From Trematomus loennbergii (Eukaryota; Chordata; Actinopteri; Perciformes; Nototheniidae), in contig JAAOOA010000016.1 in the NCBI GenBank assembly GCA_012861695.1, positions 21,412,202 through 21,476,201 on the forward strand: a stretch of 64,000 nucleotides of DNA, read 5' to 3'. The translations under genes and the position numbers were made by a program. Shown one piece after another: positions 12,908 through 24,141 of the stretch. Positions within the stretch are counted from its first letter, which is position 1; each line of letters opens with the position of its first letter. Under the pieces are notes generated by a model. The model made no database searches. It was not told the origin of the DNA and was given only the letters and a program-made list of their open reading frames with translations.

Positions 12908-13238
12908 TAGGGCTGTGCAATTAATCGTATAATCGTGTAATCTCGATTACGATTTTGGCTTGCAACGATTACGAAAACAATGTAATCGAAATAAAACATT
13001 ATTATTTTATTAAAAAAATAAAAAAATAATTTTTTTTTATTGGTTTTTCTGTTGAATTATACTATATATATATAATATAAGTTCAGGGTAATCAACTGTT
13101 AAAACATACTGTTCAAATATTTTTTTGCCATATATGGATGTTTTCAAAGTAAATGGATAATCGTTTTTAATAATCGTGATATCAATTATTGACCAAAATA
13201 ATCGTGATTATGATTTTTGCCATAATCGCACAGCCCTA
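12908..13238 (-). mobile_element. hAT-type MITE, copy 2 (inverted, internally shortened)
   Basis: The left end is TAGGGCTGTGCAATTAATCG and the right end is ATAATCGCACAGCCCTA. It is flanked by the perfect 8-bp repeat CTTCAAAT at 12900-12907 and 13239-13246, a different target from copy 1 and so an independent insertion. The reverse complement of its right half follows the left half of the 3065 copy closely (GGCAAAAATCATAATCACGA is shared). It lacks about 150 internal bases relative to that copy and has gained A/T-rich simple sequence. It does not encode a protein. Confidence 0.9.
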
Positions 13239-13246
13239 CTTCAAAT

Positions 13247-13772
13247 GGTCATCACCTTTACGTATTGCAGGCCCAACTGACCTATCAGTATTCTAAGCTA
13301 ATAGATAAAGAAGCTGACATGCAAAGCTGTGCTGATAGAATAATCAAAACATCACAAAGGAGCAACGTCAACTCTCCAAAAACCTCTACTGTCGGCCTCC
13401 TCAGGAGACACAGTGAAGTCCTATGACACCACAAGAGAGAATCACAAGGGTTTAAAAGACATCAAAAATAAAGGAATTAAATGTTAATAATTGGTGCTGT
13501 TCTGACTGATCAGGCTCAGCTCTCTTTTGGGAGGGCTGCAGCTCTGGAGGGACTCTTCCTCACAGTTTTTACTCAGAATTCAGAAGAGCTAGTTAAAAGG
13601 TTCATAAACGTATAAAAAAACATTGGCTGGCCCCTCTTGAGCTCTGCCTGAGGCTATATGTGTTCAGTAATACAGAAATGACATCTCCCTGTGAGGCCAT
13701 GGACCACTATAAAGCCCAAGTGATTTTATTTATGTTTTAAGTTGTATAAATGTTTTAAAGATTTAGTAACAG
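13247..13772. other. Non-coding DNA
   Basis: Unique AT-rich DNA between two hAT-type insertions. No frames or motifs of note. Confidence 0.55.
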
Positions 13773-14212
13773 CAGTGTTTCCCTCAGAAATTGATTCTAT
13801 TTGTGGGGGCACCGCACCGCACCGCACCCCCCCCCCCTTAACCTATTGGGGTGGCCCATGCATCCTCCCCCCCCCTCAAATAACAAATGCATGCGAGTTC
13901 ATGGCTACTGTAGACAACGTTCTTGTTGCTCTGTGTTGCGTTGTTAATGAGTGAGACACACCGGAGTTGAGGATCTGTGGGGTTTATTCTCCCAACAATA
14001 TAATTTACAATTTAGGCATTTAGCAGACGCCTTATTCCAAAGCGACTTACAATGACCAGGACATTCTCCCTGGAGTAACTGAGGGCAAAGTGCCTTACTT
14101 GGTGTTCCAGGCGGGATTTGAACTCGCAACCTTCCGATCATCAGCCCACCTCACCATCCATTAGACCACCAATATAAAATTATACAAATAAATAAATGTA
14201 TGGGAAACACTG
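13773..14212 (+). mobile_element. hAT-like element (CAGTGTTTCCC ends) carrying a nested SINE
   Basis: It starts CAGTGTTTCCCTCAG and ends TATGGGAAACACTG, giving an 11-bp perfect terminal inverted repeat (CAGTGTTTCCC) of the CA(G)-starting type seen in hAT elements. The flanks AGTAACAG and AACAGTAG agree only partly, so a clean 8-bp target duplication is not preserved. The interior holds a (CACCG)n run leading into a C tract at about 13810-13837, a second C tract near 13868, and a complete SINE at about 13997-14177 in the opposite strand. No transposase frame. The 70-codon frame at 13742 crosses the left terminus and is accidental. Confidence 0.7.
13997..14177 (-). mobile_element. tRNA-derived SINE, minus strand, nested in the hAT element
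   Basis: On the minus strand the order is a tRNA-like head with an A-box-like region (GGTCTAATGGATGG), a B-box-like GAGTTCAAATCCCGC, a body, then the tail 'GTAAGTCGCTTTGGAATAAG' and 'GCGTCTGCTAAATG'. That tail is characteristic of many fish SINEs. Short AATATAA repeats on both sides (13997-14003 and 14171-14177) may be its target duplication. Pol III internal promoter boxes are expected in this family. The second SINE at 58170 shares the tail. Confidence 0.8.
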
Positions 14213-16369
14213 AACAGTAGAATCATATGAGAATTGTTTTAGATTATAAAAGAAAGGACTGAAAAAATGTGGGGAATGTAGTTTGAATACTTTCTTAATG
14301 TGGTCAGATAATAAAATAAAGCATACATAAAATTCAAATGCATAGCATATTTACACACTCTTTGCACTTGTGTGTCCAAAAGCTCATGTGTTGCTTGTAA
14401 ATTAGATTGATGTGCAGATTAATGTAGGATTACATTAGATTTTTTTGTTTGTTGTTTTATTATTTTTATTATAAAAGACCAAAATGTAACAATATTGAAG
14501 AAAAATGTCAATAAAATACACACAAATACTATACTGTATTGCATATACTCGCACATAATTCTTTAACACCAACAATTCATTTGCATTACTGTTATTTTCA
14601 TTTTTGTTTAAAGCAACAGCTCTAGTGTTTTGTGCTGAAAAATGTATCTTAACAGGCAAACACTCGCTGGAGAAAGGAGTATAAATATTTTCTTTGGTCT
14701 TGGAAATAAGCTCCTAAAGCCACCGTGGTGGGAAGCAGTCACACAGCTACGGTACAATACAACATTCTACATTTAGATTACGGCATTTCTGTATTTCTTT
14801 AGTTAGGGTTCACACTGCTGAGTTTCAAGCATGAGTAACCAGCAGGTTTCTGATGTCAATCACATTGAGAGTACACAACTGTGATCAAATGCATTTTGAA
14901 GTCATTTCCAGGACTCTGGAAGACAAGACAGATATATTCACGCATCTCAGGGGCAGATATTTGTTGTGACCATGATGTGTAGACACATCCATGTGACAAC
15001 AAAAAGCTGTCTATTTCCTATTTTTGGTGATTATTAAGCTGTCTTATACAGAGAGTTGTTGTACACACGCATGCTGGACCGACTGCGTAATTAACGTTGT
15101 ATGTAAGGTGAACATGTTCGCCACTTTACGTGCTCGCCGGGCGGAGCATTCATTGGGTACAGTTATTGTTTTACACGTATATCTTAATTGTAGTGCAGAA
15201 GTTATGTCAGGGTTCTGGTATTTAAACATTCCTCCAACATACCAGTATTCCTATCTTTGTACCTTTACACACTAGCTTGTTAAGTAGGCCTAACAGTTCA
15301 TTCTCCAACCAATGAATATACTGTGTACGATATAACAAGAATCCTAAAAATACTAAACAATTATAAATGCTATTTTAACATTCTGCTTATAATTTACAGA
15401 ATAGGCCTTATTATATGCAACGTATTCATTACATTATAGGGTATAATTTCGATTTACAATTAATTACTCGGCTAAATGTTAATCATAATTATGTTGTTGA
15501 AATACAATTATGAATGATTAATATAATAATCAGTTGCAGCTTTTCTCTGGATGTATTCATTATTTGTCCCTAAGGGTTTGGGTTCATTAACAATACTTGT
15601 TTGAGTGAAAGGTGTGTGGAAAAACTACTGGTGTGTTCCTTGCCATACACGAGTGTGTAAAGAAGCATGTGTGTGTATTTCAGCAACTCATTTCTATCTT
15701 TCGTAACATTAATGCAAGTCTATATGAGTATTTCCATTGTGATTGGTGGGGGACTGTAGCATTGTAAAAGCCCATCATTGTAGTTTCATTTTCTCCACCT
15801 ATCACATTTTCACATAAAGAGCTGCGAGCTTATTGGACATCATTACAGCTGCTTTGTGTGCCTTTTGGCGCTGTAATGAATACCTGAAAAGTAAACAATA
15901 CCTGCTGCTCCTTTACACCTGTCACACACAAACACACACACATTGACACTGTTCTGACACAAGATATTTCAAGAAAATGCTTATTTTTTTCTCTCTCATG
16001 ACCCCCCACACACACAAACGTACACATAAGGATTGTGTTTGGTGCGTTTGAGGGTGAGGGGAGCTGGCGGGTGAGAGTATGGCCTGCATTTGCATCCATG
16101 CTGCAGTAATGGAATCAACGACTGATGAGTGTGCATACCAGACTATTTACTCTGCCTGGCTTCAAAACAAAAAGCCACGGTCCCCACTATCTTTCTTCCA
16201 GTGGCCCTTCCACCCCATCTCACAACATATGTCCCTCTGCCCCCCCCCCCCCTCCCTCCCTCTGAACTCTGAGTTAATCATTTAGAAATAATTAAATTCA
16301 ATAAAGCGGAACAGATTAAATAAGAAACAACGATTGGGCGTTAAGGGGCAGGGTGTGTAGCAGTAGCTT
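14213..16369. other. Non-coding DNA, no gene seen
   Basis: Mostly AT-rich unique sequence. A C/CT-rich run lies at about 16241-16260. Overlapping opposite-strand frames at 15024-15275 look accidental. Confidence 0.55.
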
Positions 16370-16680
16370 CCTCCCCCGCTGGAGGAGGGAGCGTCTGATG
16401 TGCTGAGACAGAGAGACAGGCAGCGGGAGATAAAGACAGAGAGGAAGGAACGACTTACAAGAGTTCCAGAGAGGAGACAGAGACAGACAAATGTGTGCAG
16501 CAGCGACAAAAAGGTATGACAGAGGATAAGAAAAAAAGCCAGGGGAGAAAAGAGGAAGCATGAAAGGAGAGCAGAGGAGAGCGGAGGATTGGTTAAATAT
16601 TCCTAAAGGCTGCGTGGTGATGGGTAGTGACGTACGGCAAGGAGGAGAGAGAAGAATAATGAACATAGAGAGAGACCCCC
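16370..16680 (+). repeat. Purine-rich (GA) tract
   Basis: About 300 bases strongly enriched for A and G on the plus strand (GGAGGAGGGAGCG, GACAGAGAGACAGG, GGAGAGCAGAGGAGAGCGG). Overlapping frames here on both strands are composition artefacts. Such tracts can form triplex DNA, but no function is shown. Confidence 0.5.
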
Positions 16681-17617
16681 ATCCTGGCACAGCTGGCAGC
16701 TCGCAGGCACAGACACTAGCTCACAAATACAATGCAATTAAAGAACGACAAACAAACGTGCACCAAAACTCCACATACTCTGCTGGAAACGTTGGATTAC
16801 ACACAACACATTCTCAGTTTACTAGGACATGTGCACGTTTTGTCGTGATCAATTGTTGTTGGTTAGAGGCCTGCTTTCAACAGTATAAATTACTTAAAAT
16901 GCCCCATCCTAGTATCACTTTTAAAACTGCTCAGTCATTTCCTAAAACACCTTTAGACCGTAAATGTTATTTAAACAAGGGTAAATGACATTTATTGGGT
17001 ACTTTTTTCAGTACTAAATGGATTGGTTTAGTAACCTATAAAGTATTTACAGACGGTGGATTGACTCAAAATAAACAACAGGGTCCTTATACTAAATTGT
17101 CATGAAGGAACAGTGAATCAACGTGAGTCATTTAAACATTGGAATTTTAATGGTTTCCTGACAACAATAACGGTTTATGGCGCATAGGAAGCCCAGCTTT
17201 GGCTACACACAGGACGTAGTAAACGGGGTTAGTGTTGGTTTTCTGCTAATTGGATTCCTATTTGCCGCGGCCTCTAGAGAGAAAGCACAACAATATTGAC
17301 CTTGATAAAACAGATTCCACCTTGCTTTGGTTTACACTGCAACAACAAACCACTGCTTGATATTTTAGACATGCAAATCCCTCCGCACCTTGTTTTCCAT
17401 GAGTAGAGGGTTTGTTATGGACTGTACTTACAGCTGACATCTAGGACTTTTCAATCAAGTATCATTTTTGGAAGTTGGCTCCGTACCCAGTATACTCCCT
17501 GTTGGCCTTGCACTGCAGAAGAAGCTATTGACCGAGCTGCACTGGATTGGACATAAACACTGTATTAGTGTGATTGGTTGAGCTGATCCATGCTGGGGGC
17601 AGCCTGTCTGCCTGCCT

Positions 17618-17871
17618 GCTGCTGCTAACCAATCTCAGAGGGAGAATTGGAATTCAATTAGTCTGGCCAGAGGAGCTATCTCGCTCTCTCTTTCTCTCTT
17701 TTATGTTTGTTATCCAATCTCTTGGCCATTCTCTAACTTGCTCTCTGCTCTATGCTCTTTTCTCTCCGTCTTTCTCCCCAACTCACTCAGAATGTCCTTA
17801 TGACTGCTGCAGCTAACCCGACTCAGAGTGGAGAGTGGATTTCAATTAGTCCTGCCCTAGGAGCTCTCTCT
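17618..17871 (+). repeat. Diverged local duplication of about 70 bp
   Basis: The block at about 17618-17686 (CTGCTGCTAACC, CTCAGAG, then TTCAATTAGTCTGGCC, AGGAGCTATCTC) recurs at about 17803-17871 (CTGCTGCAGCTAACCC, CTCAGAGTGGAGAGTGG, TTCAATTAGTCCTGCC, AGGAGCTCTCTC). The order of motifs is preserved with substitutions and small indels, about 185 bp apart. T/C-rich DNA separates the copies. Origin and function unknown. Confidence 0.55.
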
Positions 17872-17989
17872 GGTTTACTATTCATTCCCACATTCTTGCA
17901 CTCCATCTGATGGTCACTCAGACTTCTCCTCTCTCTCGCAGGTATCCCCTCTGTCCTTTTTCTAACTGCTCCAAACAGTAGTATAAATC

Positions 17990-18400
17990 CTTAAAGATGG
18001 AAGGATAGGACATGGGCGAGAACAAAAGATAAAGAAATAAGGAAGCTAGAGGGAAAATGGAGAACGATTGCCGTAAGAGGCAATTGACATCCAGGGGGCT
18101 ATTAAAAAGAGAAAGAGGAGATAAAAGAGGCGGGAAGGGAGAGATGGACCTGTAAAGAGGAATGATGGGTAATGGAGTGAAAAAGTAAGAGGTATAAATA
18201 ACTGGTTATGATGGCAGCAAGGGCAACAAAAACACACACAAATGGGGGATGGAGGGCGGTAGAGAAATATAAGACGTAGAAAGTGATGGACGGAGAAAAT
18301 AGAATAAGGTGCACATTAATATGAGCAATAGAAGCCTGAGAAACATAGAAAAGGGATACATTAATACACAGAGGAAGAGAGAAAATGTGGAATGCAGGTA
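17990..18400 (+). repeat. Purine-rich tract
   Basis: Long plus-strand stretch enriched in GA-type words such as AAGAGAAAGAGGAG and GGGAGAGATGG. It explains the overlapping leucine- and serine-rich minus-strand frames here, which I reject as genes. Confidence 0.45.
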
Positions 18401-21400
18401 TGATATATTCATCATGAATATCTGACTCCGAGTGCGACAGATGTTCTGAAACCCAGTCAGCGCATCCCTCCACTTGCCTCTCCCTTCATCGCTCCCATTA
18501 TCAGTCTTTCTGCCTGTAAACCACAAAAAGCCTGCATTATCACAAACTCATACAACACTACATGCTGCTCTTGTGAAAGTGAAGATGCGGGCTACTTTCA
18601 AATCCTTTCACACAGCGGTATATGCAAGTCGCACAGTTGTTAGATGTCTCTTTCCACAAAGCTGGTGTTATCCACCACCACTGCACACCCACCTGTGGAC
18701 ATTTTTATTGCGCTGAGTCTTCAGTGGAGGGAAATGGGGAGAGTTGCCTGAAAGAACTTCAGATTTGATTAATACTGCTGTAGTTTGAGGTGCACGCCGC
18801 TCTAGCACCGCCAACGGCCTGCGCTATGCTCCTCCACAAATCCCAGGAGCATCATGAGTAGTCAGCTTCCCTTTGACGAGCATCTACTCTCAGTACTTTG
18901 CAGGATTTCAAAGTTTTAGAGGGTGTAAAGTTTTTCTATTACAGTCTAGTCAGGAGGGAAGTATCGCTTTATCAAAAAGATGGCAGTGCTGCTGTTCCAG
19001 GCATGATGTCAAAAGAAAGTGAAATCAAAACAGATAGTGGAACAACATTTATTTGGTTTAACAATGTGTTTGCCAGCAGTAGCTACAGTACTTTGGGATT
19101 CAAGACAAATGTTACCTACAGTACTTTGTACTCTTACCAGTAGAGCCTTGCTAACTTCTATAATTCAGACTCATTTTCTGTATCATAAAGCGGGTTCAAC
19201 CAAATTGTGATACCCCAAAAAACATAACCCTCATGAAAACCTTGATAAGACTATAAGCTGTACTCTCACATATTATAGTTGATCCGTACTGCTGTACTGT
19301 GAACACAAGTCCATTTTCGTATTGGCTGCAATTGTTGTCTTTATTGAACTTTTTTAACCACATTCTACTGCATGTGGATTTACAGAAGCTGTGTGAATTG
19401 ATTTTTTCTCTAAGCTCCTGAAACTAAAGTAGTAAACAACATGTACTGAAAGACTTAAAATGTTTAAAATTAGTATATTAGCATATTGTATTATACTGAA
19501 AGAGAATGTCAGTCTCCACGGCTCCCATTTGATGCCTACTTTTCATCTACACATGTTCATTTTCGTATTCAGCACTTATATAAAGACATTTCAAAATTAA
19601 TTAAATCTTTAATATGTACTGCTCACTATCTGTTAACAAAGCATTTTTCTTAACATTGCAATGTTCTTCATTTTTAATTGAAATGATGTGTGAGGTTTCA
19701 GGGTTTGCGTTTCACATGTTAAACTCATGAATGTGCATGTTTTAAACCTGACTAATTGAGACAGATAACAGTAGCTGTGAAATAGCTTTATAAAACAGCT
19801 CCCGGTTCAGATTGTTGAGATAAATCAAGACAGACTTTTCACACTATAGGCCCTGCTTTTTTTTGTTAGCCTTCTTAATGAAATGTGTAGAAGAAGCTTA
19901 TAAAATGTTATTTTGATTAAAATGCATTCAAATATTTCCAACGTTGTTAATGGAGATACAAACTGGAGAGAAAGCTGCCTGTTTAGCATAAAAGTCACAA
20001 TTTCAACGTCTTGAAAATAACTTGTTTCTTCTACTTTGTTGGCATTTCCATTTATCTTTTGATGTGTGTTACATAGGAAAGTGAACACAACACCTATCCT
20101 AATTTAAAAGGTGTTTTTAAAGACATTCATGGCAAGGGCTTAGACAAAGCTCCTGATCCCATCGAGAGATAGCGGGGCGCGACCGCTTTTGATTAGCATG
20201 CTGTATAGGTAAGATAAGATGGCATGCAGGAGTGGACGAATTGGGAGTTAAAGGGTTTTCACAACCAATCGTCCTCAACATCTCTTCCTCTTTTGAAGGG
20301 AATTGCCTTGGCAGAAAATACTATTTGCTGTGTTTCTTTTGGTTGTGTGTGTCCATGTACACCGGCCCGACAGAAGGCACAAGAAAGAAGGGGAAGGACG
20401 TAAACAGAAAGGTTGTGCGGTGTGCATGTATTTGTGTCTATGTGAGAGGGAACTTTTAAAATCCCCAGAGAAAAGGGTGTTTCTTATCAGTCCTTGTGTT
20501 TCAAGGGGGATGAAAGCAATCTTCAAATGGCATCTGCAGTCGAGGAGCACTTGAACCCAATCAGCACCCGTCAGACCCAAATGGACCACAGGAGAGTTTG
20601 TGTGGCGAAGGAGGCTTAATGCCAATCACACCAAACACTCACATTCAAACGCATCAATCAAGCATTCTCATACGGTCTGGGGAAATAACGGCACTAAAAT
20701 CAGACACCGGTTGCACCTCTGGAGTGATGACAAACACACACTCAGAGGGGGAACAGCACAGCTTTGATGCAGCAACAGATGCAGGAAACCTGTGGTTATA
20801 AGGCAGATCACAGGGGTGACATCCCCAGCCATGTAACGGGCTGTTCAATTGTTTCACTGCCAAAAAAAATGCATGTCTCTTCTCCTCCCATGACACCTGG
20901 TGGCTTTTCCGGCAGGACACACAATTATTTCCCTCCATCGCCAACTAGGTTTTCCAAGCTCTAATTTCACTGAACTTCAAAGCCCATTTTCCCAAATATT
21001 CAGGCGTCTTGGGTAGGTATCACAACATGTTGCTGGCAATACAAATGCACGCTAAAAACACACACAGACTCAGGTTCTGGTTAATAGTTGGGGATAAAGT
21101 GGACTAATTATAAATAACGAGCTCTGGGGTGTTCATGTGCCAGCCATAAGGTAGTGATATCATTCACTTTAAGAGAGACATATTGTTCATTTAGATGAGT
21201 AAGCTCTAGTTGATCTTTCCGATCCATTGGGGCGCTTATTTATCCCCAGTAAGCGTCTTCAGTAAAGGTGTTTTTATGTTGGAGGGATTGTAAAGCCACT
21301 TGAAGTACATTTTATTATAAACAAATGACTTGTTTTACCTGAGCATAACCCTCCAGGGTCCCATAATAATGCTTGGCTGTATCTTCGAAAAGGGCTCATT

Positions 21401-22789
21401 TGCTCATTCAGTGAATTCCACTTCCCCATGGCAAACAAATCAAAGTGTGAAATGTGTTGACATTTATATTTTTCTGAATATATAGTAAAGGCAGCAGCAG
21501 GTGCATTCTATTTAAAAAGAAAAATCAATTTACTCACCATTAGTAACCCAAAAAACTCCTTGATATTTGGATCACATTCTCCATTCATGTAAAAAAGCTT
21601 TTAGGGGGAAAAAAGAGGCTACTCATTTTAGTCAAGAGGTTCAGTGTTTTTGAGTTTCATGAATAATTGAAGATAATCATTGTCCGGCTACATTTGGCTA
21701 AGAAAAGGGGATTATTGTGACCTCTTATATTCATTCTGTTTATCAGGTGAGACTGGGCTGCATGCCAAAGTCTGTGCATGTTGTAATGACAAACCCCACC
21801 TGTGCCCACTTACACACGGCTTGGGTGGACATGGAGTGGTTTGTATAATTTGGAGAGCCTATCCCACTGAAAGCGAAAAAAGGGCAATGCCACGGCCAAA
21901 TGACACTTTGTCACACTGCCAACCCTCAGTAGGCGGCTTAAAAACCTTGAGGAGGTATGGAAACTGCTTCTCTTTTGTCATATTGCTACTTGAGGGATAA
22001 GTGTACAAAAGGTGGCACTCAAGCAAAACAACATTTGGACTGCGTAAGTGGAAGGCTCCCTGCGTTGTAACCAAGGCAACATCAAATGTGGTGACTGCAC
22101 GTTGTTTTGCTGTACGTTTCCTCTGATTCTCCCGCTGAGCTTCATGCTTTATTGCTGAAACACATTTAGCACACTTACTTATGCTAGGCTAATATATGCA
22201 AATAATGTACTCAAGTATTCAAGCTTAAATGGAAATGGTAGCATAACAAAAAGTTAAATTACTGCTTTGTATAATTGTTTTTTTTTTATTCAGTTAAACT
22301 GTTATTTGTTCGGAGTAAATAGGAGACCTTGGTTGTTTTATCATCACTAATGAGAACAATGTAAACTAGCGAATAAAGAAAAAGGAGAGAAAAAGAGGAA
22401 AACTAATTAATGTAACAGCATCGACACAAAATCAATGAGGAAAAAAAGGCTGGTGTGCTTCAAATGGAAATAACTGTCTTTATGCCAAACATAGAATTAA
22501 CTTTGGCAATAACTTTCCAATGAAAAGAGCTCAAAGATAAGAAAAGCCTGATGAGTGATGCAGATGTGGCTCTGAAATGCTGCTCCTTTCTCTCCAGTTG
22601 GCTCTGTTCAACTTGTTCATTTCACCATTGTTTGCTGCAGCTGAGAAGCTTGTTTATCTTTGAATTGTGATGGTGTCTACCCAGTATGACTCTAACTTTA
22701 ATGGTAAAGGCGCTATGCTTTGACATTATTGATTTTCATTTGTTTGTAATGTAGCTTATGTGTTACAAAGGACTGGATATATATATATG
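18401..22789. other. Non-coding DNA, no gene seen
   Basis: About 4.4 kb of ordinary unique-looking sequence. Several 60-116 codon frames occur (20232-20964, 21680-22074), all overlapping antisense frames and without domain signatures. No transposon ends recognised. Confidence 0.55.
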
Positions 22790-22826
22790 CTGTGCTTAGA
22801 CCAAATTGTGCTTGGTCTTAGCACAG
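22790..22826 (+). other. 15-bp-stem hairpin, miRNA-like shape
   Basis: CTGTGCTTAGACCAA (22790-22804) pairs with TTGGTCTTAGCACAG (22812-22826) at 14 of 15 positions around a 7-base loop. The stem does not clearly extend, so it is short for a microRNA precursor. It could also be the relic of a very small inverted-repeat element. No known microRNA seed recognised. Confidence 0.5.
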
Positions 22827-22863
22827 AAGCCTATACTTCATAAAATGTAATAAGAGTCCAGTG

Positions 22864-22891
22864 ATTTCCCAAAAATGCATTTCTGGGAAAT
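22864..22891. other. 28-bp imperfect palindrome
   Basis: ATTTCCCAAAAATG followed directly by CATTTCTGGGAAAT is palindromic at 13 of 14 arm positions around an ATGCAT centre. TTCC/GGAA half-sites at the ends could bind dimeric factors, but this is inference only. Confidence 0.5.
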
Positions 22892-23276
22892 GTAATGTAC
22901 AAGAACAAAATCTATGAAACTTATCAACAAAATGGATCTCTACTGAGACAGAAAGCAGCTAATGGATGATCAATTTCCTGTCTTTTTTTAGATAATGAGT
23001 TTTGCGCCAACAGACAAGACAACAGAAATAGAGGATATGGTTAGTGCTGCTAGCAAGTGAGGTGGCCTTTAACAATTGATCACCTTTGCAGAAACAGCAG
23101 AGGGGGAACCGGACAAAGCAATGAACATGTCACAGTCCCTCACCAAGAAGGTTTAAATGATGAACTACAGCATCAGCGTGTAAATGTTCAAATTAAGTCA
23201 GTGGTTGTAAAAAAAACATCAATGATCAAAATACCAATCACTGGGGAGGGTGGACTATACATGGAAAGGGAAAATG

Positions 23277-23515
23277 ATCAATCAATGTTTATTTATATAG
23301 CCCAATATCACAAATGTTACATTTGTCTCAGTGGACTTCACAGTTTGTACAGAGTATCAGTATGACAATACGACACCCTCTGTCCTTAGACCCTCACATC
23401 GTACAAGGAAAACTTCCAGAGAAAACCCCACAGTTTAAAGGGGAACATGGGAGAAACCTCAGGGAGAGCAACAGAGGAGGGATCCCTCTCCCAGGACGGA
23501 CAGACGTGCAATAGA
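23277..23515 (-). mobile_element. LINE-type 3' end (common fish repeat), minus strand
   Basis: The plus strand reads TTTATTTATATAGCCCAATA, then CGACACCCTCTGTCCTTAGA, GAGAAACCTCAGGGAGAGC and GAGGGATCCCTCTCCCAGGA. This order is, from memory, that of an abundant fish interspersed repeat, probably the 3' part of an RTE-like LINE (Rex3/Expander type, not certain). On the minus strand it ends with '...GGGCTATATAAATAAA'. No reverse-transcriptase frame is left. The repeat may reach to about 23800. A partial copy lies in the opposite orientation at 42195. Confidence 0.55.
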
Positions 23516-23968
23516 TGCCGTGTGTAAATTGAAAAGATAATACATTTACAACATAGGTAGACCAAATGTTTGGAAATGCATCTGTCTATAAGGAAGATGA
23601 ATCCACGAGGATGTCACAATCCTGTGGAGCCATCAGAGAAGTAGTATGATGAGAGTCAGGCAGGACCGCAGAGACCGGTTCAGCCATGACTCGAAATCCA
23701 AGAAATGATCCTCCTCGAGCAAAATAAGGTCACATGAAACTCAGGAAAGTTATTGGCAGCATCCACCAACACTGATACCACAATAATGCCATAGAATATA
23801 TAAATGCAAATAGAGGCAGTGTTGACACCACTAGTGACCTTTGACCTTTCTGGAGAATCAGCACAATATGACTGTCATTCTTAGAAAGCAGCTGAGATGA
23901 GGAGGAAATGAAAAGGATTTAAATGCCTAAAGCTGGAGGCTGCGACACACTGGGAGTCACTGTTTATG

Positions 23969-24109
<141 letters not shown>

Positions 24110-24115
24110 GTGGTA

Positions 24116-24141
24116 ATGCCCTCATGTGTTTATGAGGGCAT
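24116..24141 (+). other. 10-bp-arm hairpin next to the (GT)n array
   Basis: ATGCCCTCAT (24116-24125) and ATGAGGGCAT (24132-24141) are perfect inverted repeats with a 6-base loop. It lies about 8 bases from the microsatellite. Function unknown. Confidence 0.6.

Noticed and set aside
14101..14170. tRNA gene suggested by the B-box-like sequence
   Set aside because: No complete cloverleaf with acceptor stem; the SINE body and tail follow directly.
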